A DNA stretch of 64,000 bases from Polytrichum commune (Eukaryota > Streptophyta > Polytrichopsida > Polytrichales > Polytrichaceae), in the NCBI GenBank assembly GCA_950295325.1, contig OX485805.1, forward strand, positions 40,161,501 through 40,225,500, read 5' to 3'. The translations under genes were made by a program, and so were the position numbers. Shown piece after piece: positions 53,712 to 64,000 of this stretch (position 1 is its first letter; each line of letters begins with the position of its first letter). The notes below the pieces were generated by a model that was given only the letters and a program-made list of their open reading frames with translations, was not told where the DNA came from and ran no database searches.

Positions 53712-56700
53712 GTCGCGACCCTTGCTAGTTTTCCTTAACTTAGCTTGACCGCCTCCCAACTTTAGCAAGTGCCACGAGCGCTAACTTGCACATCCCACGC
53801 ACATGCATGGTTAGCTCCCAATACCGCGGACCTTCAAGCTCATAACTTGGTCATCAAACCCTCCTACACATGCATTCGGGACTCTCCCCTTAGTACGTAG
53901 CCAATGGCTAAGGTGGACTTCCATCCATGGAAGTCCACTCTTGAGTTGGTCATTGTGTTGCCAAATGTGAGCCCAAGATTGTGCCCACATTAAGACTTAA
54001 CCGTAAAACTTTGTTAAAACCTTAATATTGTATTTTCGGGGTTAGTCAAAGAGATAAGAAACGCGAAAGGTTAAAAATCTTGATTGGATTAAGTTAAAGG
54101 GTGAATAAGAGCTAGGAAGGGCAATAAACCTTAGAGGATTAATTGGGAGTAAGATATAAATGGTTAAGTGTGAGTCTAGGGGGAGAAAAAGTCAAAGGAA
54201 GGAGTGGGGAAGTGGAGCTAAAAGGGGAGAGGCCAAGGGAAAGGGTCTTAACCCGTTTTTTCTCTCGGGCGGCCCGAAAGATGCCGGGCAACCCGGGAAA
54301 AAATGAGAGGTTGGAGGGGTCTCGGGAGGTAGGAGGCAAGGAGCCTCATTATGGATGAAGAGGAGTAGAGGTGAGAGGGAGAAGGAGCAAGAGGGCGAAG
54401 CCCTGCCAAAATGCATGTAGAAGAATGGAGAGAGGGAAAGAAGGCGAAGCCTTGCCTCTTGTGAAATGATGTGTGTGTGAGAGAGAAGGGGGGAAGGCGA
54501 AACCTTGCTCTTGGAAAAAACACCGCCTCTTCTTCCTAGGATACTCTGAGGTAAGGGTGGGAAAATGACGTGAGGAACTGGGAGATGGAGTAGAAGAGAG
54601 ATTCGGAGGTATCTAACCTGCGGGCACAAGGAGGGCGCCAAGGCTTGGAAGGGGAACAAGTTGTGAGCTGGGAGAAGGACGAACCAGAAAAGATCTGCCT
54701 TGGAGGGAGGAGCTGTAGCGCCAACGGGACCACACTGTACGTCCACCCAGAGCCCAAGGAGGATGACGGCTGAAGGCTCACCTTCATGACAGTGGGGGTC
54801 ACAAGGGAGCGAGGAGGAGATGTTCGGTGAGGGCGCAGAAATTAGTACCATGACGGCAAACAAGAGAGCGACCGTGGAGACAGGCAAGATTCCATTTCAC
54901 AGGGAAGTTTCACTTATTCCCTGTCGCACCATTTGTGTTCGGCATTAGCCACAAGTTGTAGCGGGGTGCACACCCAACACAGATTAAGATAGAGAACCCT
55001 AGACAAAATAGCTGTACCGCAGGAGTAGATGTAAGACTTGATTGGGTTGGCGATCTCCAGGACTAGAGGTCGATGGGTGGATTCTGATCCATGGGGCTTG
55101 GATCCCCATCACGAAAGGTGGTTTTGGGCTTAACCGCAATCTCTTCTCCCACCTCATTCAACGTTTTTTCTACGGCGATGAACGTATTAGTTTAAGGCTC
55201 CATGTTGGGGGGGGGGGGTTGGATGCCTCACCGAAACCAACATTCTTCGCGGATCGACGGGGTGAGCACATCGGGTCCCTGGTAGGAATCCCATTGCCAC
55301 CGAACCGTGCAAATGGTGTCTCATGAGAACACACTTCCTGACCTTGCAGTGAGTGCAAGTGGCGAGTGAGAGGGATGAACGGATGCCGAGGAGGAAGTTT
55401 TGAGCCCACCTTCCGTTTCGGCCCTTAGTTCATGTGCTAGGTAGCAGACTAATCATCATAGATTGCCCCATCGGTGGCAGCGTTCAAACGTACGCTGGTG
55501 CTATTAGAGTCGAACAATCGATGGCAAGAGTTCGAAGTTGAGCAACGTTCAGTGAAGGCTTCTCCTCCCATCTGACCGGGGAGGATTCCAGGAGGGTAGT
55601 AGTGTACGCTGATTGGCCAGGGCATAAGTTGCATGCGTGCAGATGGAGCACTCGATGTCGATGATTGGCTAGTTCCAATAAGAAGGGTGAATACTCGCAA
55701 TGCTGTGAACTAATTCTATGGTGATGGGATAGATGGTGTGTTGCTGAGGATTGCTTTCGTTGGCGGCTGTTGTGGCTGTCGCGCACCTCTCCATGAGGAG
55801 TGCCCGAAACACCATGGGCACAAGGGGGACCCCGGAGTGACACCCGGGACTTGTGGCGCCGTTGGTGAGAGGGCCCAAGTGATCCTAGTGTGGGTGAGGG
55901 CCCCGGGCGTTGGGAACGCCTCCCACCCACGGAGACTAGGAGGCACAAGGGTAAGGCCATGAGTTATGCGTAGCTCATGGCGTGGTGATTCTAGAAAGCT
56001 CAAGAACACCTCAATCGGAGGTGTGAGCTAGGAGTTATGGCCATTTGAGTGGGGCGCTGTCCCGGGACAGCGCCCTGTTACAGCAGTGCCTGGGAGTGAT
56101 TCCCGGGACTGCCAAGGTTCAAACAGGCATAACTTCCTCAATACTTGCCCGAATGGGGCAAGTGAGGACTCCATCGGCATCTACGTGAAACGTAGATGAA
56201 GATGGAGTGGTTGGTTGTTATGATCAGACATCATACAAGGAAGTTATGATGGTCTGAAGCTGCTGGGCGGTTCTAGGCCCAGCAGCTAAAGGAAAATGTC
56301 CACTTGGCCCCAACTCTTGGTAGAGAGACAAGAGGTTGGTTGACGGTGGGGTAGGGGCCCCGCGTGAAGTCCTAGAGGCTTATATGGGTGAGGTGGTGTG
56401 GCCTCACCCACCCGAGGCCGAACGGCACGGCCTCCATGGGCATTGGCCCATTGTGAGGCCATAGTTGCCTAGTATGGTTCGGGTTGTTGTAGTGTTGCTC
56501 CGGCAACGCGATGATCAACATAGGATTGGACTTCCATGGATGGAAGTCCACATTGGGGAAATGGGTTACCGATTAAGGGGTGAGCCCCGAAAGCAAAGTA
56601 GGAGGGTTGGTTCCCTCCTATGAACTATTGGTCCGGGGTAAGAGGAGCTATCCATTAGCATGGCGGAATGCGAAGGGTTAGCGCTCGTAACCTTTGCTAG

Positions 56701-56751
56701 AAACGAGAATTGGCAAGATTATTAAGGGACCTAGCAAGGGTTGCGACAGTG
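53712..56751. mobile_element. 3.04-kb block with ~260-bp inverted ends (TGTCGCG...CGCGACA type)
   Basis: The left end TGTCGCGACCCTTGCTAG and the reversed right end TGTCGCAACCCTTGCTAG continue to match for about 260 bases: ACGAGCGCTAAC, GTTAGCTCCC / GATAGCTCC, CGGACC, CCCTCCTAC, TCGGGRCTC, CCCCTTA, GTGGACTTCCATCCATGGAA, TTGGTCAT / TTGATCAT, GTTGCC. TG...CA borders suggest LTR material in inverted arrangement, or a long-TIR element. The GC-richer interior has several perfect hairpins (for example at 56,055-56,077, GCGCTGTCCCGGGACAGCGC; at 56,262-56,287, GCTGCTGGG...CCCAGCAGC). The 231-codon and smaller open frames inside lack domains. No target duplication was found. Confidence 0.6.
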
Positions 56752-57279
56752 GCATCACTGGAAGCTGGACGGGTGGTGAATTTCGAGAGCTACCACAACA
56801 TTGAGGGAAGCTCTGGGCCGGTGGGCAGGGCGAGCGTCGGCAAAAAGGCAGCGTTGGCGAGGCAGCTGCAAGAGATGGGTTATTTTGACTGCGGTACAAT
56901 TAGCCTTTCTGGTGCCAGGGTAGTGGTGGGGGTTACTGTAGGGGGTGACGATGTCGCAAGGCTTCCACACTGAGGAGGGAGCTCAAGAACAGGGGGTAGG
57001 ATACATTTCGAAGGGGAGCAAAGTTTCGAGTGCACTGCTGGTGCGGCCAGAAGATGACAATGAATTCTGGATGAGTAGGGAGAGGCAATCAAATTAAGAA
57101 AGGATAGTAATAACGTTGGATAATGTAGCGCGAACATTGTGAGAGACTTAAGCATTTGTAAATGCTTGCATGTTTTGTGATTCTTTAAATAAATAAATAA
57201 ATGTGTTATATACACCACTTCTCCCAATCTCTTTCCTTGCTTGCACTTGTGACTTGTATACTTGAATGTAGCTCATGAT

Positions 57280-57400
57280 CCCTTACCCGGACTAGGACGC
57301 AATTGAAGGGTGGGGGTGATTGCGGCTTACATAAATGGTGCGTCCGCCGGGAGCGAGGGGGTCGAAATTGTCGGAAGTGGATGCGGGGTGGAAGGAGACT
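57280..57400 (+). other. LTR 3' border and primer-binding-site-like sequence
   Basis: TACCCGGACTAGGACGCAAT, GGGTGGGGGTGATTGCGGCT, then TACATAAATGGTGCGTCCGC and CGGGAGCGAGGGGG. A CA-ending repeat followed within a few bases by TGGTGCGTCCGCCGGGAG fits a tRNA 3'-end primer-binding site of an LTR retrotransposon. The left LTR border was not located. Confidence 0.55.
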
Positions 57401-57544
57401 TGGAGCAAGGTAAGCAACCTTAACTTCCCTTGCACATTGTTGATTTTATTGTTCTAAGCAAGAGTCATCACAACTTTCACATAGTAACAACAATAATGGC
57501 AAAAGAAGGAAGAAATAAGTGGTAATTACTTCATTAAATTGAAA

Positions 57545-57730
57545 AGAAACTAAGTAAGGGGTTAGTTGGTTAAGCGGCCGATTAACAAGTTAATTAGTGG
57601 GTTAAGTAGTTAATTACTTAAGCTTTTAATTAATTACCTAATTAATGACTTAGTTAATTACTTGGTTAAATACTTAACTAATTAATCACTTCATTGATTA
57701 CGTAAGTAAGTAAGATTAATTGAGAATTAC
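57545..57730. repeat. TTAATTA-rich low-complexity tract
   Basis: Irregular runs of TTAATTACTTA / TAATTAATTAC on both strands, about 185 bases, downstream of the primer-binding-site-like sequence. Reads as degenerate short tandem repeats. Confidence 0.75.
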
Positions 57731-58439
57731 TTCGGGTAATTTGAGTTACCACAAGGTTTTATCGCCATTTTTTGACCGCGTTCGAGGAAAGTTACTTTAC
57801 AATAATTTTTTCATTTTTTTACCGCAGTAAAAATTTAAAAAATTTACTGGACAACAGAGCACAAGTTGTTTTCCTTACTTCAATTTCTGCTTTAGAATTA
57901 GAGTATGATCATTAGCCGCATTAGGGTGGGGAGTGTGAATTCACTCCGATCTCCCAACACTTGCACAAAGTGTTGGGAGGATCCCCCCTATCTCTTGTGC
58001 TAGGGTCAAGCGAGGGGGCCTAGGGGTAAAAGGTGGAGGCCGTACCCACGGTTGCTCTAAAAACAACTAGTGAGTTCTTAGGCCGAAGGGGAGGGAGCAT
58101 GTGACCGGGTATGGAACAATGGCACTCACTTCTTCACCCCCGGACTTGATTGACCGCCAAGGTAAGAGCGGTTAATTCCTCCTTATCTTTCCTTTCATTT
58201 TTTTTATGATTTATGAGAAGCTATAGGAGTCGAGCGGAAGGAGCACGGCTTAAAGGTAAGTCTTTCTACCTTCTTGGGGATGGCATAATGAAGACCATCT
58301 TAATAGGATGACCGATTAAAGCACTAGAATCTACTGGTGGGATAATTAATGCTTAGCCGGCTCCTTCGGTGGGACCATAACACATGCGAACAAATATACA
58401 CATCAACAACGTTATGTTCGTAACCTCAGGAAATTATAA

Positions 58440-58640
58440 TAATAACAAATCATCATTTTACAAATTACATGGGTTGGCAACGACATATCCGATGTCTATG
58501 TCCTCTCGATATTGTAGCCACTGTTCGTAAAATACAAGGGGAGGCGAATACCTAGAGGGACGATCATGAAGCACCCAAGCTTTCCATCACAACTCTTTGT
58601 CGTGGAAGGTCATGTCTTGAATTGCTCTGAATTGGGTTCA
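58440..58640 (-). other. Unassigned protein-like remnant
   Basis: The minus strand reads MTFHDKEL, a TGA, then WKAWVLHDRPSRYSPPLVFY and EQWLQYREDIDIGYVVANPC. It is coherent but stop-interrupted, and I recognise no domain. Likely a transposon-derived fragment given its position between retroelement pieces. Confidence 0.3.
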
Positions 58641-59079
58641 ACTGCATTACCTCCGTAATTCCACCCACAATTGAGTTGCATCAAATCCACAATTATGCCC
58701 ACAAACATCATGTCTGTGAATGCGGGGTTATTATTTCATTTCTGCACCTCATCTTCAAAGGCCTGAAATTCATCATGCTCCAAATCAAATGTCAATAAAC
58801 TACATGCCATCAAATGGAATAACCCCAAAGGTTGTATTAGGGGCTTCCAAGCTGGTTTAGGATTTTTTATCTTCACGGACCTCCGCGCTGTGTTTGCTCC
58901 TCCCATGTGGAAAGCATGTCGATCCCTTTGAAGCTTCAAATACCATATCATCTAAAGGGGTAGCAGATGGTAGAAGTGCATCGGGCGGCACATTTATAGC
59001 ATGAGAGCGAGCATGTTTTTTAAAAAATCATAAAAATAGATCGAGGGGAATCAACAATAAATTATCGGATAGAGGGCTG

Positions 59080-59885
59080 TCACCCTCCTTTCGGTAATTT
59101 ACAATATATTCACCAAAACATTGCAAATTAGACTACAACCGATGCTTAGAGATGTTATTAGTCCGGAACAAACGGCCTTTTTACCATTAAGGTTCATCCT
59201 AGATAACATAGTTCTTACTGAAGAAACATTATATTGGACTAGGGCCTCCAAACAACTCTCCATCTTCTTAAGCCTGATTTTTCTAAAGCTTACGATGAAG
59301 TGTCTTGACACTTCTTATTCAATGTCATGAGGGCAATGAATATAAGCGAGGAGTTTATAGGGTGGGTTAAACTCCTCTTTACAAACGCCTCTGTAGCGGT
59401 TAGCTTCAATGGTTCCCCCGGAGGTAACTTTAAGAGCGAGTGAGGGTGAGGAATAAATGTCACTTGCCATTACTTGTTTGTAATTCTAAAGGAGGTAGTC
59501 ACTCACAAAATTCACAAGGTGATAGAGAAATTATGGCTAAAAAGAGTCTACCTTATCGGAGGTAAAAAACAACAATGCATATCTCAATATGCGGACGTCT
59601 CCTCCTTTATACTTAAAGGTATTAAAGAAAATATGGACGAATTAGTGAAGATCCTCAAACCTTTCGCTATGGAGATAAATTGGAAAAAACCATGTGCCTA
59701 TTGACTCGATAAGTATACACACAAATCTGACTGGCTTCTAGGTTATAATTGGAAATGGACCGAAGATGATGACATCTCGGAAATATTAAGAATATCATTT
59801 GGACTCAACCTAAATATTAGGGACATAAACCTATTCTTCTACACTAAAATAACAAACAAACTAGAATATAGGAGTAGTATATAAA
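59080..59885 (+). pseudogene. Broken LINE (L1-like) reverse transcriptase
   Basis: Translation in shifting frames gives RLQPMLRDVISPEQTAFLPL, RFILDNIVLTEETLYW, LDFSKAYDE-like FSKAYDEV, GWVKLLFTNASVAVSFNGSP and QYADVSSFILKGIKENMDEL. These follow the order of the L1-clade RT palm (ISxxQxAFxxxRxIxDNI..., FxKAYD, GxxxxxxSPxLF, YADD). The catalytic YADD is YADV and the frame is broken at least four times, so it is dead. No endonuclease or RNase H part is seen nearby. Confidence 0.75.
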
Positions 59886-61230
59886 TCTTATGATTGTACA
59901 GGACATAATCTTATGCAATTTAGATACAAAGAAGTCTTATTACAATTTAGAACGGCCTTTAGATTAGATGTTATAGCATTCATAAAAAGAAATAGACCAT
60001 CCTGATAATCCAAGAAAAAGAGATCAAGTTTGTGATTGGTTGCAAGTGATTTCAGATCCTGTTGTAGTGAGGATTTATGCTAGGAGTACTGAGGATGAGG
60101 TGTGCAGTTTTCCAGACGATGTTGTCGAAATACTACCGACCTAGAAAAATCTTGCGTAATTCTTATTTGTCATCACCAAACTAGAAATGTACCAATATTG
60201 GTTTTGTCCGATTCTTTTTATGCTTTAGACGGAAGATTATGTAGAGGCTTTCTTTAGTATAAAGTGTGACCTCCCTAGTGTTGAGCCTATTATCGATCAT
60301 TACATTGGTCGATATCGTGATCAAATAAGTTTCCGCTATCATGAGGGCGAAGATTTCATTTGATTGCGATTAAGAATTACGAATCGACTATGACGATATA
60401 CTGTTGATAGAATTCAGCGAGTGTGAGGTCAAGTGAGCCCAAAATGGTGCTCACGTGTGTTTTTAACTCTTCAAAACCATTAGAAGTTATGTTTTCATGT
60501 TTCATGATTATTCACAAAAATATAAAAAGACTGAAGCTTGAAAGAAGTTATGTTTAAGCATTAGGCTTGTGTGAAGTGGATTGATTAGAAAATTAGTAGT
60601 GTGAGAAAACTTCTTAGTTGGGGAGCGTAGTAGGTGGAGAACCAAGGGTGGTTCCTTGAATTTAAAGTTTGAATTAGGATCTAGGTTGTTCGTTTGAGAA
60701 ACAAAGGTTTAGAAAATAAGATGAGAGCCTATAAAGTAGGGGAGGATTACGAAGGCTTATCTTGAAGGTGCTCACCTACTCCCTCTCAACTCACTATATA
60801 AGCCCTCATTCTTCCCTCTCTCTTCATTTTTCCTTCGTGCTCCTTGGCACCCCACGTGTTATAAGTGTGGGTGTGTAGGAAGCAAGATAGAAGCACATGT
60901 GTGTGCATGGTTTTAGGGTGAAGAGCCAAGACTAGTTAGCCTTGAGGTGGGCTTGACTTCTTGTTAGGAGTAGCTTGAATTGGAAGAATTTAGAGTGTGA
61001 TTTATAGCCTTCAAATTGTAGTGCTTAGATTTATATTATTCACACCTATAATTATTTAGACTTGCAAAGTTATGTTTTTGAAACATTGGAGCAATTAGTT
61101 TTGTTGGACTTATAAAGTTATATTATTGAAATATTTGAGCTTGTGTGTGTATGGAGTAAGAGAGAGGTACGTAAGTATGCGAGGTTATAAGGTGAAGAGT
61201 CAAGATCAATTAGTCTTGAAGATTAGTCTT
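59886..61230. other. No gene seen
   Basis: Short stop-rich frames only. 60,200-60,370 can be read as DYVEAFFSIKCDLPSVEPII DHYIGRYRD but without a known domain. 60,780-61,200 is AT-rich. Confidence 0.4.
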
Positions 61231-61234
61231 ATAT

Positions 61235-61566
61235 TATTAGATATGGTTTAGAGTCAAGGCATTCATGAACAAGTGTTGAGCTCTAGCATCTAGATTTTAG
61301 GATTGGAATTATAGTATTTGGATTTATAGTATTCATTCTTATAGTTTTAGATTTATGATGTTTAGACTTATAGTGTTGGATTTACATTGGACAAGAGCAC
61401 TTGATGGTGGTTTAGTATTAGATGTGCTTTAGATTCAAGGCATTCATGAATAAGTACCTAGCTCTAGTATCTAGATTTTTAGTATTGAAATTATAGTATT
61501 TGGATTTATAGTATTCACTCTTATAGTTTTTAGACTTATGATGTTTAGACTTAAAGTGTTGGATTC
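61235..61566. repeat. Direct duplication, ~182-bp period
   Basis: Two copies (61,235-61,383 and 61,417-61,566) share TTTAGA(G/T)TCAAGGCATTCA, TGAGCTCTAGCATCTAGATT-like, TATAGTATTTGGATTTATAG and GATGTTTAGACTTA. Confidence 0.75.
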
Positions 61567-61779
61567 ATTAGGTAGGAAGGGGTGTGTGTAACTTTTGAAT
61601 GTATTGGTGATTGACCATTGAGGTAAGTATTTTTAAACACTCGCATTCTTTTGGTTGAAATAAATCAAGTGCACAATTAATGGAAAAGGTGAAGGATCCC
61701 TTAGTGAAAGATGGCGAGACAAAGGAGACTAGGACAACGGGTGCAAGGGGGTAATTACGTATTAGTTCAAAATTCCGCA

Positions 61780-61862
61780 CTCGGACTAGGACGAAATCAA
61801 GGGTGAGAAAATTTGGATGACAGGTCAAACCTACCACCCTTAAGCATCCTAGTCCGGGTTAT
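61780..61862. repeat. Two LTR-end-like sequences facing each other
   Basis: CGGACTAGGACGAAATCAAG GGTG on the plus strand is followed by its near-complement CACCCTTAAGCATCCTAGTC CGG. Each matches the words at 57,286-57,310, so two LTR ends appear to meet head to head. Confidence 0.55.
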
Positions 61863-62462
61863 AGGTTTGGAGATCACATGTGTAACATAACAACTTGTGA
61901 TAACATGGGATGTACGTTCTACCTTGATGAATTTCTAACTTAATTCAAATCATGACATTTTATTAGTGTGAACCTCGTACATAGACACATCATTGGTTTT
62001 TTCCAGAGTCCACCCTACTACATTTGCCACGCATGCCTTCAATAATTTCCCTCTTGTAACTTTGGTTCTGGTTGTCGATTCTTCACTGGTGCATGACACC
62101 TTATTGAGGCTATGATGTGTTGATTCTATGAGGCACATAAGTTTTAATACAAGTGTTGAAAAACACTTACATAACTTAACATTACCTCCTCTTCCACAAG
62201 TCCCTCACAAATCCTTCCTAACTTCATCTCATAATGCAACCACTAAACCAACTAGCCTAACCCAACTAGACTAACCCTCTAGCCTACCTAATTAGTCTAA
62301 TTAACCATCCTCACTAACTAGTAGTAACTTAGATTGTCGATCTAGCTTAGACTCGGGAGTGCACAACTAGTTGGAATTAGATTCCTCCTTAACACATTCG
62401 CTAAATCTAACTAGCTCTATTTAACCCAGCCGCTAGGCCTAACTAGCCTCCCTCTTCAACAC

Positions 62463-62585
62463 AGCCGCTAAGCCTAACTGCCTCCAACTTCAAACCAGCA
62501 ACTAAGCCGACTGCCTCCACCTTCAAACCAGCAACTAAGCCGACTGCCTCCAACTTCAAACCAGCAGCTAGCCTAAGTGGCCTCC
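62463..62585. repeat. 33-bp tandem repeat, about four units
   Basis: AACTAAGCCGACTGCCTCCA then CCTTCAAACCAGC, repeated with a 33-base period and few changes; degenerate partial units extend upstream to about 62,400 (GCTAAGCCTAACT...). It lies directly downstream of the transposase stop. Confidence 0.85.
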
Positions 62586-62595
62586 TCCTTAAAGC

Positions 62596-63636
62596 CTACA
62601 AGGTTGAATGCTTTAAATCTAACATGAATCTAGATGCCACAATTCTAAATGCCCTATCAAAAGCATTTTCAATTTTAACCCTCCCCGATCTAAATGCCCT
62701 ATCAAAAGCATCTTTATACATATCACCATTGCCTCGATCAGAATATGCCTTCATAATGTGGATCATCAAAGGATAGGCAGAATCACCCGCAATGTAAGGT
62801 CGAACTAACTGAGAGCCTAGTTGAATGCTTGGTTCTTGCAAAATAGTTTTCTCCAAAAAATCCTTGCACAAAAATGAATACCGAAAGTGAGTTGCATCGT
62901 GAGTTCCTCCAGGTGCCCTTACACACACATCCCAAAATAAAATATTAGCATCACAAACACCTTGTAACAATATTGAATGATGATCATGTTGGTTCCAATA
63001 ATCAGCAAGAATTAAACTTATAGGAGGTTTTTCAACCAATCTAATGTGAGTGCCATCAATGGCCCCACACATATTTTCTAATCCAGTTAAATTCTTAAAG
63101 TGTGCTATAATCGATATCAATCTTTCACCTTGAGGAATACTAATGAAATGGGAATATAATTTTTGTGGATTAGCCAAAACCTCTGTAACAATAAAAATAT
63201 ATTTCCAAACCGTACTTTGTCCAACACAATAATTGTTGGCAATGTGTCTATTGGAAAATCCAAATGCTAACTTATTCAATACCATAGCTATAGCATGATC
63301 AACCTCAATAGCTGCTCTATAGTTGGTAGTTTCATGTTCTATGTAAGGCCTAAAAAATTGAACTAGATTCAAAAAAGATGTGTAGGTCATTTTATATTCT
63401 TGAATCCATAAACCATCACGAACTTTTGAGTCAAAATTCCAAACATCTTTGTGTATAACCCTCCACATATGACTCGAACGTGGAAATTTCCACCACTCAC
63501 GGTGAATTGTTTTTTGAATAACCTCACTCACACTAATCATAGTAATTAACAAAAAAATAACTCTACAACTATCTCCATCATTTTGGAACAAAGGGGACAT
63601 CATAAGAAACTCTAATGGATCCATTGTAACATGCAC
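62596..63636 (-). CDS. PIF/Harbinger-type transposase (HARBI1-like, DDE_Tnp_4), C-terminally altered
   Basis: A 346-codon open frame. Residues 60-165 are a helical N-terminal part (YTSFLNLVQFFRPYI; FGFSNRHIANNYCVGQSTVW, a helix-turn-helix-like segment). The DDE catalytic core has Asp194 in CGAIDGTHIRL, LQGVCDANILFWDVCVRAPG, Asp285 in YIAGDSAYPL and Glu323 in RVKIENAF. All three acidic residues are present. Family members usually run on with NAFGRLKxRWR and a helical tail to about 380-450 residues. Here the tail is NAFDRAFRIVASRFMLDLKH and stops. AFDRAFR occurs at 310-316 and 325-331, reflecting a DNA duplication at 62,646-62,715. Probably inactive, though little decayed. No partner Myb-like protein or flanking TIRs were seen. 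The first ATG is in doubt; coding may begin anywhere before residue 40. Confidence 0.85.
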   Translation of the reverse strand: MHVTMDPLEFLMMSPLFQNDGDSCRVIFLLITMISVSEVIQKTIHREWWKFPRSSHMWRVIHKDVWNFDSKVRDGLWIQEYKMTYTSFLNLVQFFRPYIEHETTNYRAAIEVDHAIAMVLNKLAFGFSNRHIANNYCVGQSTVWKYIFIVTEVLANPQKLYSHFISIPQGERLISIIAHFKNLTGLENMCGAIDGTHIRLVEKPPISLILADYWNQHDHHSILLQGVCDANILFWDVCVRAPGGTHDATHFRYSFLCKDFLEKTILQEPSIQLGSQLVRPYIAGDSAYPLMIHIMKAYSDRGNGDMYKDAFDRAFRSGRVKIENAFDRAFRIVASRFMLDLKHSTL

Positions 63637-63769
63637 TACGCTTCTAACAAGTTTGTGTTCAATCCAAATGATGAATTGAACGCTTCAAGAGAGTCTTAAG
63701 TATGATGAAGAACCTGAGACAAAAGTCATGGTGTTGAAAGTCAAGGTGGGCTCCTTATAGGAGGAAGAA

Positions 63770-64000
63770 CAATTGTCCTTAAAAGTCTATGCTAACTCGT
63801 TTGACCGGTCATGATGGTGGCCAATGGCCGCCAAAATGTTGACCAAACCGGGATGTTGGTGTGAACAACTTGGCATCCGGCCGTCATAACATCCCCAACT
63901 ATGTCACATCCGGAAGTTGACGGGAAGTTGGTGTGATTGGGGCATGAGGTAGGAGATATGGCAATTTGAGTGGGGCGTTGTCCCGGGACAACGCACTGGT
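63770..64000 (+). repeat. Partial LTR-like sequence at the window edge
   Basis: GATATGGCAATTTGAGTGGG then GCGTTGTCCCGGGACAACGC parallels GTTATGGCCATTTGAGTGGG then GCGCTGTCCCGGGACAGCGC at 56,037-56,075. The hairpin is kept with a compensating change (CGCTG/CAGCG becomes CGTTG/CAACG). The element continues beyond base 64,000. Confidence 0.6.

Noticed and set aside
54192-54887. 231-codon minus-strand open frame with a hydrophobic start
   Set aside because: It lies wholly within the GC-rich repeat block 53,712-56,751, overlaps open frames in other phases, is low-complexity (S/P/L), and shows no domain.

Overview
This window is nuclear DNA from a land plant. Two genes have plant-type intron/exon structure. 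One is a MYC-type bHLH transcription factor. The other is a RAB3GAP1-like gene whose wording fits the plant branch of that family. The rest is transposable-element debris of plant kinds: LINE, Ty3/gypsy gag-protease, PIF/Harbinger, many short inverted-repeat elements and a 5S-rRNA-derived repeat. I cannot name the species. The repeat load and the style of the LINE RNase H/zinc-finger block suggest a large-genome, possibly non-flowering plant (fern or gymnosperm). That is inference only.

Layout. 121-11,266 (minus strand): a nine-exon bHLH gene. The exons splice in a consistent phase into a 713-residue model. Its introns are packed with repeats: one long-arm inverted-repeat family in four different introns, a 120-bp 5S rRNA-like unit, and local duplications. 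11.3-13.5 kb: the 5' side of this gene, with imperfect direct repeats. 13.5-34.8 kb: gene-poor, holding degenerate repeat units (13.9-14.9 and 18.1-18.7 kb), an approximately 600-bp terminal-inverted-repeat (TIR) element (18.7-19.3 kb), a fold-back element with a triplicated 313-bp arm (21.2-22.6 kb), a LINE 3' tail (31.3 kb), and a TIR element carrying a 63-bp tandem array (32.5-33.2 kb). 40.2-42.6 kb (minus strand): seven exons of a RAB3GAP1-like gene. Its first exon and everything 3' of 40.2 kb remain unresolved, although exon-like blocks occur at 35.8-39.8 kb. 43.7-45.1 kb: a cluster of small inverted-repeat elements.

46.4-48.4 kb holds a decayed LINE 3' half (RNase H plus C-terminal zinc-binding region). 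51.6-53.7 kb holds a decayed gypsy gag (two CCHC knuckles) and protease. 53.7-56.75 kb is a GC-richer block with approximately 260-bp inverted ends that begin TGTCGCG and end GCGACA. 57.3 kb carries what looks like the end of a long terminal repeat followed by a primer-binding site. 59.1-59.9 kb is a broken LINE reverse transcriptase. 62.6-63.6 kb (minus strand) is an open PIF/Harbinger transposase frame with its DDE residues present but a duplicated, truncated C terminus. The last 230 bases resemble the interior of the 53.7-56.75 kb block.

Functionally, the bHLH gene would act in the nucleus with R2R3-MYB partners through its N-terminal MYC_N domain. RAB3GAP1 would act in Rab GTPase regulation in membrane trafficking. 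Nothing links the two beyond proximity. I found no tRNA gene, CRISPR array or clearly new multi-gene system. The most unusual things here are the repeat architectures. Many apparent open frames in the gene-poor parts are chance frames or repeat translations and were left out.
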